Shown here: positions 56,238-64,000 of the stretch, one piece after another | How positions within the stretch are numbered: the stretch's first letter is position 1 | Layout: every line of letters starts with the position of its first letter | Origin: Corynebacterium kalinowskii | Lineage (GTDB): Bacteria; Actinomycetota; Actinomycetes; Mycobacteriales; Mycobacteriaceae | Assembly: GCF_009734385.1 (NCBI RefSeq) | Contig: NZ_CP046452.1 | Location: forward strand, 1,240,001-1,304,000 | DNA length: 64,000 bases | Reading direction: 5' to 3' | Notes under the pieces: generated by a model | Told to the model about the DNA's origin: nothing | The model's database searches: none | What the model saw: the letters and a program-made list of their open reading frames with translations, nothing else | Made by a program: the position numbers and the translations under genes

Positions 56238-57077
56238 TTAAGGATTTATTAATCCAGGGAAATCCTGGGCTGCAGATTGGGCAGCTTCGCGCAGTGCTGC
56301 TACATCAGGTCCTGCCTTGAGAACACCGCGGGAGATGTTAGGAATCGCCAAGGCCTCCACGCCCGCAGCCAGACGCGCAACGTCGGCAGCAGTTCCGCCT
56401 TGGGCACCTACGCCCGGCAGAAGCACGGAGCCGTTGAGTTTGGACAGACTTGGGGCTGATTCCAGCGTTGCCCCGACCACCACTCCGAAGTTGCCCGGTA
56501 CCCCAGCATTGCCGTGGATGGCGTTGAGGGAAGCGACCTCATCCACCACTTGCTGGGCTACTGATGTGCCGGCATCATTGCCGTTGGATTGGATGGTGAC
56601 ACCCTCCGGGTTTGAGGTCGCAGCTAAGACGTACACACCTTTTCCGTGCGACTGAGCTAACTCGAAAGCTGGGCTTAACGCGCCGACCCCCAAGTATGGG
56701 GACACGGTCACAGCATCGCAGACCAGCGAAGATTCCGGGTGGAGCCAGGCCATGGCGTAGGCTGCCATGGTCGATCCGATGTCGCCCCGCTTGGCGTCGG
56801 CAAGCACCAGCGCGCCCTTCTCTCGCAGCGCACCCATGGTTTCTTCCAAAATGGCGTAGCCACGAGAACCGTACGCTTCAAAGAACGCCACCTGAGGCTT
56901 CACCACGGCCACGGTGTCTCCAAAAGCCTCTACACAGATGCGAGAGAAAGCGGCAACGCCTTCGGCAGAAACCGGCAAGTTCCACGAGTTCAGCAGCGAT
57001 GGATGCGGGTCAATTCCGACGCAAAGCCGACCGCGCTCAGCAGTGATGGCCAGCAGTTTACTGCCGAAAGTTTCCAT
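56238..57077 (-). CDS. pyrF: Orotidine 5'-phosphate decarboxylase (type 2)
   Basis: A 279-aa enzyme converting OMP to UMP. It belongs to the longer type 2 group: CVGIDPHPSLLNSW at the N-terminus and the catalytic LVLADAKRGDIGSTMAAYA with its Lys/Asp pair. Its ATG directly follows the carB stop. It is last in the pyr operon, just before the terminator. Confidence 0.96.
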   Translation of the reverse strand: METFGSKLLAITAERGRLCVGIDPHPSLLNSWNLPVSAEGVAAFSRICVEAFGDTVAVVKPQVAFFEAYGSRGYAILEETMGALREKGALVLADAKRGDIGSTMAAYAMAWLHPESSLVCDAVTVSPYLGVGALSPAFELAQSHGKGVYVLAATSNPEGVTIQSNGNDAGTSVAQQVVDEVASLNAIHGNAGVPGNFGVVVGATLESAPSLSKLNGSVLLPGVGAQGGTAADVARLAAGVEALAIPNISRGVLKAGPDVAALREAAQSAAQDFPGLINP

Positions 57078-60000
57078 TTACTTCTCCCCTACCGAGTGAT
57101 CGAGCTCCTGGAGGGCAAGGACACCAAGCTCGCCGGATCGCAAGGCTTCAATGCCCTGGACGGCAGCGGTGACGCCCTGCACGGTGGTGACCAACGGAAT
57201 ACCCGCGTTGACGGCAGCAGCGCGAATGTCGTAGCCGTCGGTACGTGCTCCAGCGGTGCCAGCTGGGGTATTGAGGATGAGATTGACGTCGCCGGCGTTG
57301 ATCATGTCGACGATCGACTTCTCGTTCTCAGAAGCCTCATGTTGCTTAAGCACGGTTTCGCAAGGCACGCCATTGCGACGCAGCATGCCTGCGGTGCCGG
57401 CAGTTGCCAAGATATGGAAACCCAGGGTGGCCAAGCGCTGAATCGGGAAGATCAAGCTGCGCTTGTCGCGGTTAGCGACGGAGACGAATACCGTGCCATC
57501 AGTAGGCAATTCACCGAAAGCCGCAGCTTCAGCCTTGTTATATGCCGCGCCGAAGTTATCGGCCAGACCCATGACCTCGCCGGTGGACTTCATTTCCGGA
57601 CTCAGCAAAGAATCCAACATGGTGCCGTCTGGACGACGGAAACGGTTGAATGGCAGTACTGCTTCCTTGACAGCGATTGGAGCGTCGAGAGGCAGGGATC
57701 CACCGTCGTGGTCGGATGGGATCATGCCTTCGGCCTTGAGCTCGGCCAAGGTGGCGCCCAGCATGATGCGGGAAGCAGCCTTAGCCAGTGGCACACCAGT
57801 TGCCTTGGACACGAAAGGCACGGTACGCGAAGCACGAGGGTTAGCTTCGATCACGTACAGAATGTCGTCCTTGAGCGCGAACTGTACGTTCATCAGGCCC
57901 TTGACGCCGATGCCATGGGCCAGCGCCTTAGTGGACTCGCGAACCTTGTTGATGTCTTCGGCGCCGAGGGTCATTGGAGGAAGAGCACACGCGGAGTCGC
58001 CGGAGTGAATGCCGGCTTCCTCGATGTGTTCCATGACACCAGCCAGGTAGACCTCTTCCCCATCGCACAGCGCGTCAACATCGATCTCGATAGCGTTGTC
58101 GAGGAAGCGGTCGACGAGCACTGGGTGGTCGGAGGTGATCTCAGTGGCACGCTCAATGTAGTCCTTGAGAGAGGACTCATCGTAGACAATCTCCATACCG
58201 CGGCCGCCGAGCACGTAGGACGGGCGAACGAGAACTGGGTAGCCGATATTGTTCGCTACTGCGCGGGCCTCTTCGAAGGACGTCGCAGTACCAAAAGCAG
58301 GGGCTGGAAGCTCTGCCTTGCGCAGCACTTCACCAAACTCACCGCGGTCCTCAGCCAGATTGATGGCTTCCGGAGAGGTACCGACCACTGGCACACCGGC
58401 ATCGCGCAATTGCTGCGCTAGGCCAAGCGGGGTCTGTCCACCGAGCTGGACGATGACACCTGCAACGGTGCCGGACTGGCATTCTGCGTGGTAAACCTCC
58501 ATGACGTCTTCGAAGGTGAGCGGCTCAAAGTAGAGTCGGTCTGCGGTGTCGTAGTCGGTGGAGACGGTCTCTGGGTTGCAGTTGACCATCACAGTCTCAA
58601 AGCCCACGCGGGAAAGCTCTAGGGCAGCGTGCACACAGGAGTAGTCGAACTCAATGCCCTGTCCGATACGGTTCGGGCCCGAGCCAAGAATAATGACCTT
58701 GTCTTTTTCGGTCTGTGGAGCGACCTCGGACTCTGCGTTCGGATCAAGCTCGTATGCGGAGTAGTGGTACGGGGTCTTGGCCTCAAACTCTGCGGCACAG
58801 GTATCAACGGTCTTGAAGACCGGACGGATTCCGAGGGACCAGCGCAGGCGTCGGATGCCATCTTCGCCGGCAAACTCTGGGCGCAGCGCAGCGATCTGGC
58901 GGTCAGACAGGCCCAGGAACTTGGCGTAGCGCATCAACTCTTCATTGAGGAATGGAGCGTCGATAAGGCGCTGGCGGAAATCAACCAGGGTCTGCAGTTC
59001 GCCGAGGAACCACGGATCGATGCCGGAAGCTTCGTAGACCTCTTCCACGCTCGCGCCGAGGCGCAGGGCGAGTTCAGCGTCGTAGAGACGGCCTTCGGTT
59101 GGGCGCTTGAGGTCTTCGAGCACAGCCTTCACGTCCGTGGCGCGCTCGCCCGCGAACGCCTCGTCCGGCACGGTCCAGAAACCGGCTTGCTTGTTTTCCA
59201 AGGAACGCATGACCTTGCCGAGTGCGCTGATGTAGTTGCGACCGAGCGACATAGCTTCGCCGACCGACTTCATCGTGGTGGTCAGGGTGTCGTCGGCACC
59301 GACGAACTTTTCAAAAGCAAAGCGTGGGGCCTTCACGACGACATAGTCCAACGTCGGCTCGAATGCCGCCGGCGTCTCGCCGGTGATGTCGTTGGTGATT
59401 TCATCCAGGGTGTAGCCGATGGCGAGCTTCGCCGCGATCTTTGCGATTGGGAAGCCAGTGGCCTTCGACGCTAGGGCGGAAGAACGGGACACGCGCGGGT
59501 TCATCTCGATGGTGATGATGCGACCGTCGTTCGGGTTGATGGCGAACTGGATGTTACAGCCGCCGGTGTCAACGCCAACCTCGCGGATGATCGCGATGCC
59601 CTGGTCACGCATGATCTGGAACTCGCGGTCCGTCAAGGTCATGGACGGTGCCACAGTGACGGAGTCGCCGGTGTGCACGCCGAGAGCGTCAACGTTTTCG
59701 ATGGAACAGACGACAACCACGTTGTCATCGCCGTCGCGCATGAGCTCGAGCTCGAATTCCTTCCAGCCCAGGATGGACTCTTCAATCAGCACGTTGGCTT
59801 CAGGGGATGCAGCCAGACCGCCGCCAGCGATGCGCTCGAGGTCGGCATCGTTGTAGGCCAGGCCGGAGCCGAGGCCACCCATGGTGAAGGATGGGCGAAC
59901 GACTACGGGCAGACCGAGGTCTTTTACGGCCTCATGGACCTCATCCATGTTGTGGCAGACGCGGGAGCGAGCGGACTCGCCACCAATCTTGGCGACGATG

Positions 60001-60416
60001 TCCTTGAACATCTGGCGGTCTTCGCCGCGCTGAATAGCTGGAATATCCGCGCCGATGAGTTCTACGTTGTACTTTTCTAGGGAGCCGCGGCGATCCAGTT
60101 GGATAGCTGCGTTCAGCGCGGTCTGTCCGCCCAGCGTTGCCAGCACTGCATCGATTGGGTGGCCTTGAGCGATTTCCTTTTCGAAAATCTTCTCAATGTA
60201 CTCCGGCTGAATCGGCTCCACGTAGGTGTGGTCAGCGAACTCAGGGTCGGTCATGATCGTGGCCGGGTTGGAGTTGATCAGGGTGACGCGCAGGCCCTCC
60301 TGCTTGAGCACGCGGCACGCCTGGGTGCCGGAGTAGTCGAATTCACAGGCCTGGCCGATGACGATCGGGCCGGAACCGATGACCAGTACGTGCTTGATGT
60401 CGTTACGCTTTGGCAT
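57078..60416 (-). CDS. carB: Carbamoyl-phosphate synthase, large subunit
   Basis: A 1112-aa synthetase with two homologous ATP-grasp halves (about 1-550 and 551-940) and a C-terminal allosteric domain. It has [20 protein letters not shown] and the matching [20 protein letters not shown] in the second half, with [17 protein letters not shown] and [17 protein letters not shown] at the ATP sites. It makes carbamoyl phosphate for both pyrimidines and arginine. It lies 27 nt after carA. Confidence 0.97.
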   Translation of the reverse strand: MPKRNDIKHVLVIGSGPIVIGQACEFDYSGTQACRVLKQEGLRVTLINSNPATIMTDPEFADHTYVEPIQPEYIEKIFEKEIAQGHPIDAVLATLGGQTALNAAIQLDRRGSLEKYNVELIGADIPAIQRGEDRQMFKDIVAKIGGESARSRVCHNMDEVHEAVKDLGLPVVVRPSFTMGGLGSGLAYNDADLERIAGGGLAASPEANVLIEESILGWKEFELELMRDGDDNVVVVCSIENVDALGVHTGDSVTVAPSMTLTDREFQIMRDQGIAIIREVGVDTGGCNIQFAINPNDGRIITIEMNPRVSRSSALASKATGFPIAKIAAKLAIGYTLDEITNDITGETPAAFEPTLDYVVVKAPRFAFEKFVGADDTLTTTMKSVGEAMSLGRNYISALGKVMRSLENKQAGFWTVPDEAFAGERATDVKAVLEDLKRPTEGRLYDAELALRLGASVEEVYEASGIDPWFLGELQTLVDFRQRLIDAPFLNEELMRYAKFLGLSDRQIAALRPEFAGEDGIRRLRWSLGIRPVFKTVDTCAAEFEAKTPYHYSAYELDPNAESEVAPQTEKDKVIILGSGPNRIGQGIEFDYSCVHAALELSRVGFETVMVNCNPETVSTDYDTADRLYFEPLTFEDVMEVYHAECQSGTVAGVIVQLGGQTPLGLAQQLRDAGVPVVGTSPEAINLAEDRGEFGEVLRKAELPAPAFGTATSFEEARAVANNIGYPVLVRPSYVLGGRGMEIVYDESSLKDYIERATEITSDHPVLVDRFLDNAIEIDVDALCDGEEVYLAGVMEHIEEAGIHSGDSACALPPMTLGAEDINKVRESTKALAHGIGVKGLMNVQFALKDDILYVIEANPRASRTVPFVSKATGVPLAKAASRIMLGATLAELKAEGMIPSDHDGGSLPLDAPIAVKEAVLPFNRFRRPDGTMLDSLLSPEMKSTGEVMGLADNFGAAYNKAEAAAFGELPTDGTVFVSVANRDKRSLIFPIQRLATLGFHILATAGTAGMLRRNGVPCETVLKQHEASENEKSIVDMINAGDVNLILNTPAGTAGARTDGYDIRAAAVNAGIPLVTTVQGVTAAVQGIEALRSGELGVLALQELDHSVGEK

Positions 60417-60443
60417 TGTTATCTCCTCGTAGCGGTCGTCGGT

Positions 60444-61571
60444 TTACTTGGAACCCAGCAGGGCCAGGAACTGGTCGAACAATGGGTTTGCGTCGTGTGG
60501 GCCAGCTGCGGACTCTGGGTGGTACTGCACGGAGAAGGCACGGCCGCTCTTGAGTGCAACGCCTTCTACGGTGCCGTCGTTAAGGCAAACGTGGGTGATG
60601 TGCGCTGGACCGAATGGTGAATCGAACTCTTGCCCGGCTTCACCTTCCAGCGCAAAGCCGTGGTTCTGGGAGGTGATATCGATACGACCGCTGATCAAAT
60701 CCTTGACTGGGATGTTGATACCGCGGTGACCGAACTTCATCTTGTAGGTCTTCAGACCCAGGGCGCGACCAAGGATCTGGTTGCCGAAGCAAATGCCGAA
60801 CAGTGGCACATCGGCGGAGATGATGTCGCCAACGATACCGACCATGGCGTCCGCGGTAGCTGGGTCACCAGGGCCGTTGGAGATGAAGACGCCATCAGGG
60901 TTGTACTGCTTAATTTCTTCGAACGGAGTATTGGCAGGAACGACTACAGTGCGGATGCCACGTGCTGCGAAGTTACGCGGAGTCTGAGACTTGATGCCCA
61001 TGTCGTAGGCCACGACGGTGTACTTGGTCTCTCCTTCTGGCTCCAACACATAAGGCTTATCAGTGGAGACCTCAGATGCCAGGTCGGCACCTGCCATGGA
61101 CGGCTGGTCTTGCACGATCTTTAGCAGCTCGTCCTCGCTGCGGAGCGCGTCCTCACCGGCGAAAATTCCTGCAGCAATGGAACCATGGTCGCGCAGGTGA
61201 CGAACGAGTGCGCGGGTATCTACCCCGGAGATTCCGATGATGTTTTGCTTCTTCATTTCATCTGCTAGGGAACGCTCGGAACGCCAGTTAGACACGCGAG
61301 CTGCCAAGTCACGGATCACGAGACCGGCCACCCAGATGCGGTGGTCATGGGACTCGTAGTCTTCATCGTTCCAACCGGTATTGCCGATCTGCGGCGCAGC
61401 GGCGACCACAATCTGTCGGTGGAAAGATGGGTCGGTCATCGATTCTTGATAGCCAGTCATGGCGGTGGTAAATACGGCCTCACCGAGGGTGGTGCCGGTT
61501 GCGCCGAAGCCGAAGCCGGTAAAGATCCGGCCGTCCGCGAGCACCAGCTTTGCAGGTACGTCGTTGAACAC
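60444..61571 (-). CDS. carA: Carbamoyl-phosphate synthase, small subunit
   Basis: A 375-aa glutaminase subunit. The triad Cys is in LFGICFGNQILGRALG, and the His/Glu in VQYHPESAAGP. GTG 61571 is chosen because AAAGG sits 7 nt upstream and the protein then begins FNDVPAKLVLADGR. An upstream ATG at 61604 (386 aa) has no ribosome site and overlaps TATAAT sequences. The gene may have its own promoter at the pyrC-carA junction. Confidence 0.94.
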   Translation of the reverse strand: MFNDVPAKLVLADGRIFTGFGFGATGTTLGEAVFTTAMTGYQESMTDPSFHRQIVVAAAPQIGNTGWNDEDYESHDHRIWVAGLVIRDLAARVSNWRSERSLADEMKKQNIIGISGVDTRALVRHLRDHGSIAAGIFAGEDALRSEDELLKIVQDQPSMAGADLASEVSTDKPYVLEPEGETKYTVVAYDMGIKSQTPRNFAARGIRTVVVPANTPFEEIKQYNPDGVFISNGPGDPATADAMVGIVGDIISADVPLFGICFGNQILGRALGLKTYKMKFGHRGINIPVKDLISGRIDITSQNHGFALEGEAGQEFDSPFGPAHITHVCLNDGTVEGVALKSGRAFSVQYHPESAAGPHDANPLFDQFLALLGSK

Positions 61572-61602
61572 AGTGGAGCCTTTCACTAATTCGATATTAT
61601 TC

Positions 61603-61620
61603 ATTATATTGCAAATTATA
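61603..61620 (-). promoter_or_regulatory. AT-rich double TATAAT promoter candidate for carA
   Basis: On the minus strand TATAAT occurs at 61620-61615, overlapping the pyrC TAA stop, and again at 61608-61603, overlapping the possible ATG at 61604. The segment is far more AT-rich than its surroundings. The second copy would give a short leader containing AAAGG before GTG 61571. Confidence 0.5.
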
Positions 61621-62956
61621 CAGTGTTGGGCTCTGCAGCCTTGCCCTCAGCACATGTTACGTGGCCACGCAGGATCGTCGTGGTCACCTTGGAATGGAAC
61701 TCCATTCCCTCATACGGCGTGTTTTCCGCCTTCGAATCCATCTCTTCGCCACGGGCAACCCAGGTGCGCTCAGGATCAACCAGGGTCAGGTTGGCAGGCT
61801 CCCCGACCGCAATTGGGCGGCCGTGACCAGGCAGGCGCACAATCTCGGCGGGGCGCTCGGACATGACCTTTGCTACCCATCGCCAGTCAGCGAGTCCAGA
61901 GCGCACGAAAGTGTCCGCAATGATAGACAGCGAGGTCTCGAGGCCGAGCATGCCCGGTCGCGCATGCTCAAATTCGACGCACTTTTCTTCAGAACCATGC
62001 GGAGCGTGGTCAGTAGCCACACAGTCGATGGTTCCGTCGAGGAGTGCTTCTCGCAGTGCAGCAGTGTCGTGGTCTTCGCGCAGCGGAGGATTCACTCGGT
62101 ACACGCCGTCGTAGGATTCCAACAGCTTGTCCGTGAGGATGAGGTGGTGTGGGGTGACTTCAGCAGTGATTGGAATGCCCTGCGCCTTGGCCCACTTCAC
62201 CAGCTCTACCGAGCCGACCGTAGACAAGTGACAGATGTGCATGCGGGTGCCGTAGTCGCGAGTAAGGAGCGAGTCGCGAGCGACAATGGATTCCTCCGCG
62301 GCACGTGGCCATCCTCGGAGCCCGAGTCGCGCTGCGGTCTGGCCCTCGTGTGCAGGTGCGCCGTCGGAAAGCCGCAAGTCCTCGCAGTGCTGGGCAAGCA
62401 GAACATCCTGGCCCTTTGCATACTCAATGGCGCGTCGCATGATCATCGGGTTGTCCACGCACTTGCCGTCGTCGGAGAACATGCGCACCTTGGCGGCCGA
62501 GCGGGCCATCATGCCGAACTCGGTGATTTCCTTACCTTCAAGTCCCTTGGTGATAGACCCGATGGGGTGGACGTCGCACAGGCCGATGGCCTGGGACTTG
62601 AGCCACACGGACTCGGCGATGGTGGGCTGATCCATGACTGGGATGGTGTTGGCCATGGTGAACACAGCCGTGAAGCCACCCTTGGCAGCAGCGGCAGAGC
62701 CGGTAGCCAGGGTCTCGGTGTCCTCGCGGCCGGGTTCGCGCAGGTGAACGTGCATGTCTACCAGGCCTGGGAGCAGGATCTGGCCATGTCCATCGATCTC
62801 GCGATCCGCAGACACTTCCAGCGATGCGCCCATCTGAGTGATCACGCCGTCCTCGATGAAGACGTCAACGAGGTCTTCGCCGTAAGGCTTTACATTCTTC
62901 AGAAGCAGGGATTCGGACGCTGCCGGGGCCAGCTGGCCAGTTTCAGGGAAGTTCAT
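61616..62956 (-). CDS. pyrC: Dihydroorotase
   Basis: A 446-aa amidohydrolase of the class I type closing carbamoyl aspartate to dihydroorotate. Metal-binding motifs are [12 protein letters not shown] (His-x-His), [12 protein letters not shown], and [14 protein letters not shown] with the catalytic Asp. It starts 2 nt after pyrB. Confidence 0.96.
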   Translation of the reverse strand: MNFPETGQLAPAASESLLLKNVKPYGEDLVDVFIEDGVITQMGASLEVSADREIDGHGQILLPGLVDMHVHLREPGREDTETLATGSAAAAKGGFTAVFTMANTIPVMDQPTIAESVWLKSQAIGLCDVHPIGSITKGLEGKEITEFGMMARSAAKVRMFSDDGKCVDNPMIMRRAIEYAKGQDVLLAQHCEDLRLSDGAPAHEGQTAARLGLRGWPRAAEESIVARDSLLTRDYGTRMHICHLSTVGSVELVKWAKAQGIPITAEVTPHHLILTDKLLESYDGVYRVNPPLREDHDTAALREALLDGTIDCVATDHAPHGSEEKCVEFEHARPGMLGLETSLSIIADTFVRSGLADWRWVAKVMSERPAEIVRLPGHGRPIAVGEPANLTLVDPERTWVARGEEMDSKAENTPYEGMEFHSKVTTTILRGHVTCAEGKAAEPNTV

Positions 62957-62958
62957 GA

Positions 62959-63885
62959 TTAGCTCTCCGTCCCAATCAAAGTGGTAAACAGCACGGCCAT
63001 GCGCACGTGCACACCGTTGCTGACCTGTTGCAGCACTGCCGTCTGCGGGCCGTCTGCGACGTGGTAGTTCATTTCCATGCCACGAAGCATGGGGCCAGGG
63101 TGCATGACGATGGCATCCTCGCGCATCGACGCTGCGCGTGCCTTCGACATGCCATAGAGCGTCGCGTACTCGCGGTGCGACGGGAAGAATCCGCCGTGCA
63201 TACGCTCCTGCTGAACGCGCAGCATCATGACGACGTCGGCGTCCTTGATCTCATCGTCCATCTCGTAGCTGACGCGAACTGGCCAGTTTTCCACTCCGGT
63301 AGGCAACAACGTCGGTGGCGCAACGAGCACGACTTCGTTGCCAAGAGCTGCGTGCAGCTCGACATTGGAGCGCACCACGCGTGAATGCAAGCAGTCACCC
63401 ACGATGACTACCTTCAGGCCGGTCAGTCGGCCGAGGCGTTGGCGCATCGTCACGGCGTCGAGAAGCGCCTGCGTGGGGTGCTGGTGTGCCCCATCGCCGG
63501 CGTTGATGATCGACGGGCCGTTTGGTCCCAGCCACTGCGCGACCTGCTGCGCCGCGCCTGACGACGGGTGTCGCATCACAATCGCGTCGGCGCCTACCGC
63601 AGCTAGTGTTGACGCGGTGTCCTTGAGAGACTCGCCCTTCTTCACTGAGGAGCCGGAGGCGGAGACGTTGATGACGTCTGCGCTCATCCATTTGCCGGCG
63701 GTTTCGAAGGAAGAACGGGTACGGGTGGAGTTCTCGTAGAACATGGTGAAGATGGTGCGGCCACGCAGGGTGGGCAGCTTCTTCACCTCGCGTCCTTCGA
63801 GCGCTGCCCGGAATTTGTCTGCCTCATCGAGCAGGCCAATGATTTCGTCTTTGCTGAGGTCGGAAATGCTCAGGAGGTGCTTCAT
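62959..63885 (-). CDS. pyrB: Aspartate carbamoyltransferase, catalytic subunit
   Basis: A 308-aa enzyme joining carbamoyl phosphate and aspartate. It has [17 protein letters not shown] (carbamoyl-phosphate site, about 52-68), [18 protein letters not shown] and [11 protein letters not shown]. No regulatory subunit gene is nearby, as usual outside enterics. It follows pyrR with a 3-nt gap. Confidence 0.97.
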   Translation of the reverse strand: MKHLLSISDLSKDEIIGLLDEADKFRAALEGREVKKLPTLRGRTIFTMFYENSTRTRSSFETAGKWMSADVINVSASGSSVKKGESLKDTASTLAAVGADAIVMRHPSSGAAQQVAQWLGPNGPSIINAGDGAHQHPTQALLDAVTMRQRLGRLTGLKVVIVGDCLHSRVVRSNVELHAALGNEVVLVAPPTLLPTGVENWPVRVSYEMDDEIKDADVVMMLRVQQERMHGGFFPSHREYATLYGMSKARAASMREDAIVMHPGPMLRGMEMNYHVADGPQTAVLQQVSNGVHVRMAVLFTTLIGTES

Positions 63886-63888
63886 GTG

Positions 63889-64000
63889 TTAGCTCTCTCG
63901 CTTGATAAAGACACCGTCGTGACCGTCGATTTCCGACAGTCGAACGTTAACGTCTTCGTCTTTTGAAGTGGGGAGGTTTTTGCCAACGTAGTCGGCGCGG
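63889..64000 (-). CDS. pyrR: PyrR regulator/uracil phosphoribosyltransferase, C-terminal fragment
   Basis: The last 36 residues of a protein, running from [17 protein letters not shown] to DGVFIKRES and stop. The RADYVGKN and VRLSEIDG segments are the conserved PyrR C-terminus. PyrR controls pyr operon expression in response to uridine nucleotides. The N-terminus and any leader element lie beyond the window edge. Confidence 0.9.
   Translation of the reverse strand, partial: RADYVGKNLPTSKDEDVNVRLSEIDGHDGVFIKRES

Noticed and set aside
56739..58421. 560-codon open frame on the plus strand crossing pyrF and carB
   Set aside because: Spans the junction of two clear genes on the opposite strand and shows no domain signature.
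61661..62962. 433-codon open frame on the plus strand opposite pyrC
   Set aside because: Exactly opposite dihydroorotase, with no motif or ribosome site.

Overview
The window is a stretch of core chromosome from a Corynebacterium (Actinobacteria, moderately GC-rich). The evidence is protein-level similarity to C. glutamicum gene products (aconitase with AcnR, Zwf/OpcA, MptB, RipA-type NlpC/P60, mIHF, WhiA), gene order shared with C. glutamicum and, in part, Mycobacterium tuberculosis, frequent GTG starts, and recognisable AcnR, GlxR and McbR operator sequences. No rRNA, tRNA, CRISPR array, insertion sequence, prophage or defence locus was seen. The species cannot be named from the sequence.

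Layout. 1-2.8 kb (minus): start of ferrochelatase hemH, a RipA-like cell-wall hydrolase and its small membrane neighbour. 3.1-7.4 kb (plus): acn-acnR and a class I glutamine-amidotransferase-like protein. 7.4-14.1 kb: a mosaic of small units (nagB, PLDc_N-like membrane peptide, ACT plus UPF0210 pair, GNAT, ABC-F, lycopene-cyclase-like flavoprotein, unknown membrane protein). 14.1-20.3 kb (minus): complete sufR-B-D-C-S-U-T Fe-S assembly operon. 20.5-26.3 kb: mannosyltransferase mptB, an ABC exporter, ctaA, a DUF4126 membrane protein and ctaB (heme O and heme A synthesis). 26.6-33.5 kb (plus): pentose phosphate operon tkt-tal-zwf-opcA-pgl. 33.5-37.0 kb (minus): gapA-pgk-tpiA-secG. 37.4-54.6 kb (minus): a long co-directional series coaBC-metK-priA-def-fmt-rsmB-rpe-ribD-ribE-ribBA-ribH-PH protein-uvrC-rapZ-yvcK-whiA. 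54.7-64.0 kb (minus): rpoZ, gmk, mihF and the pyrimidine operon pyrR(partial)-pyrB-pyrC-carA-carB-pyrF.

Themes. Most genes serve central carbon flow (TCA entry, glycolysis, pentose phosphate pathway) and cofactor supply: Fe-S clusters, heme, riboflavin, CoA and SAM. Many genes between 6.6 and 24 kb have a TANNNT -10 hexamer ending 6-8 nt before the start codon and no convincing Shine-Dalgarno, which suggests leaderless transcripts. Genes inside operons overlap (ATGA, TAATG) or abut.

No undescribed multi-gene system is evident. The points most worth a second look are: two divergent -10 elements that overlap each other between an ABC-F gene and a lycopene-cyclase-like gene; absence of ppc from the place where C. 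glutamicum carries it, where a strong hairpin now lies; a perfect GlxR consensus and GATTCA repeats upstream of the RipA-like hydrolase; a 10-bp inverted repeat bracketing the nagB promoter; a RapZ with a degenerate P-loop; and an AT-rich internal promoter ahead of carA.
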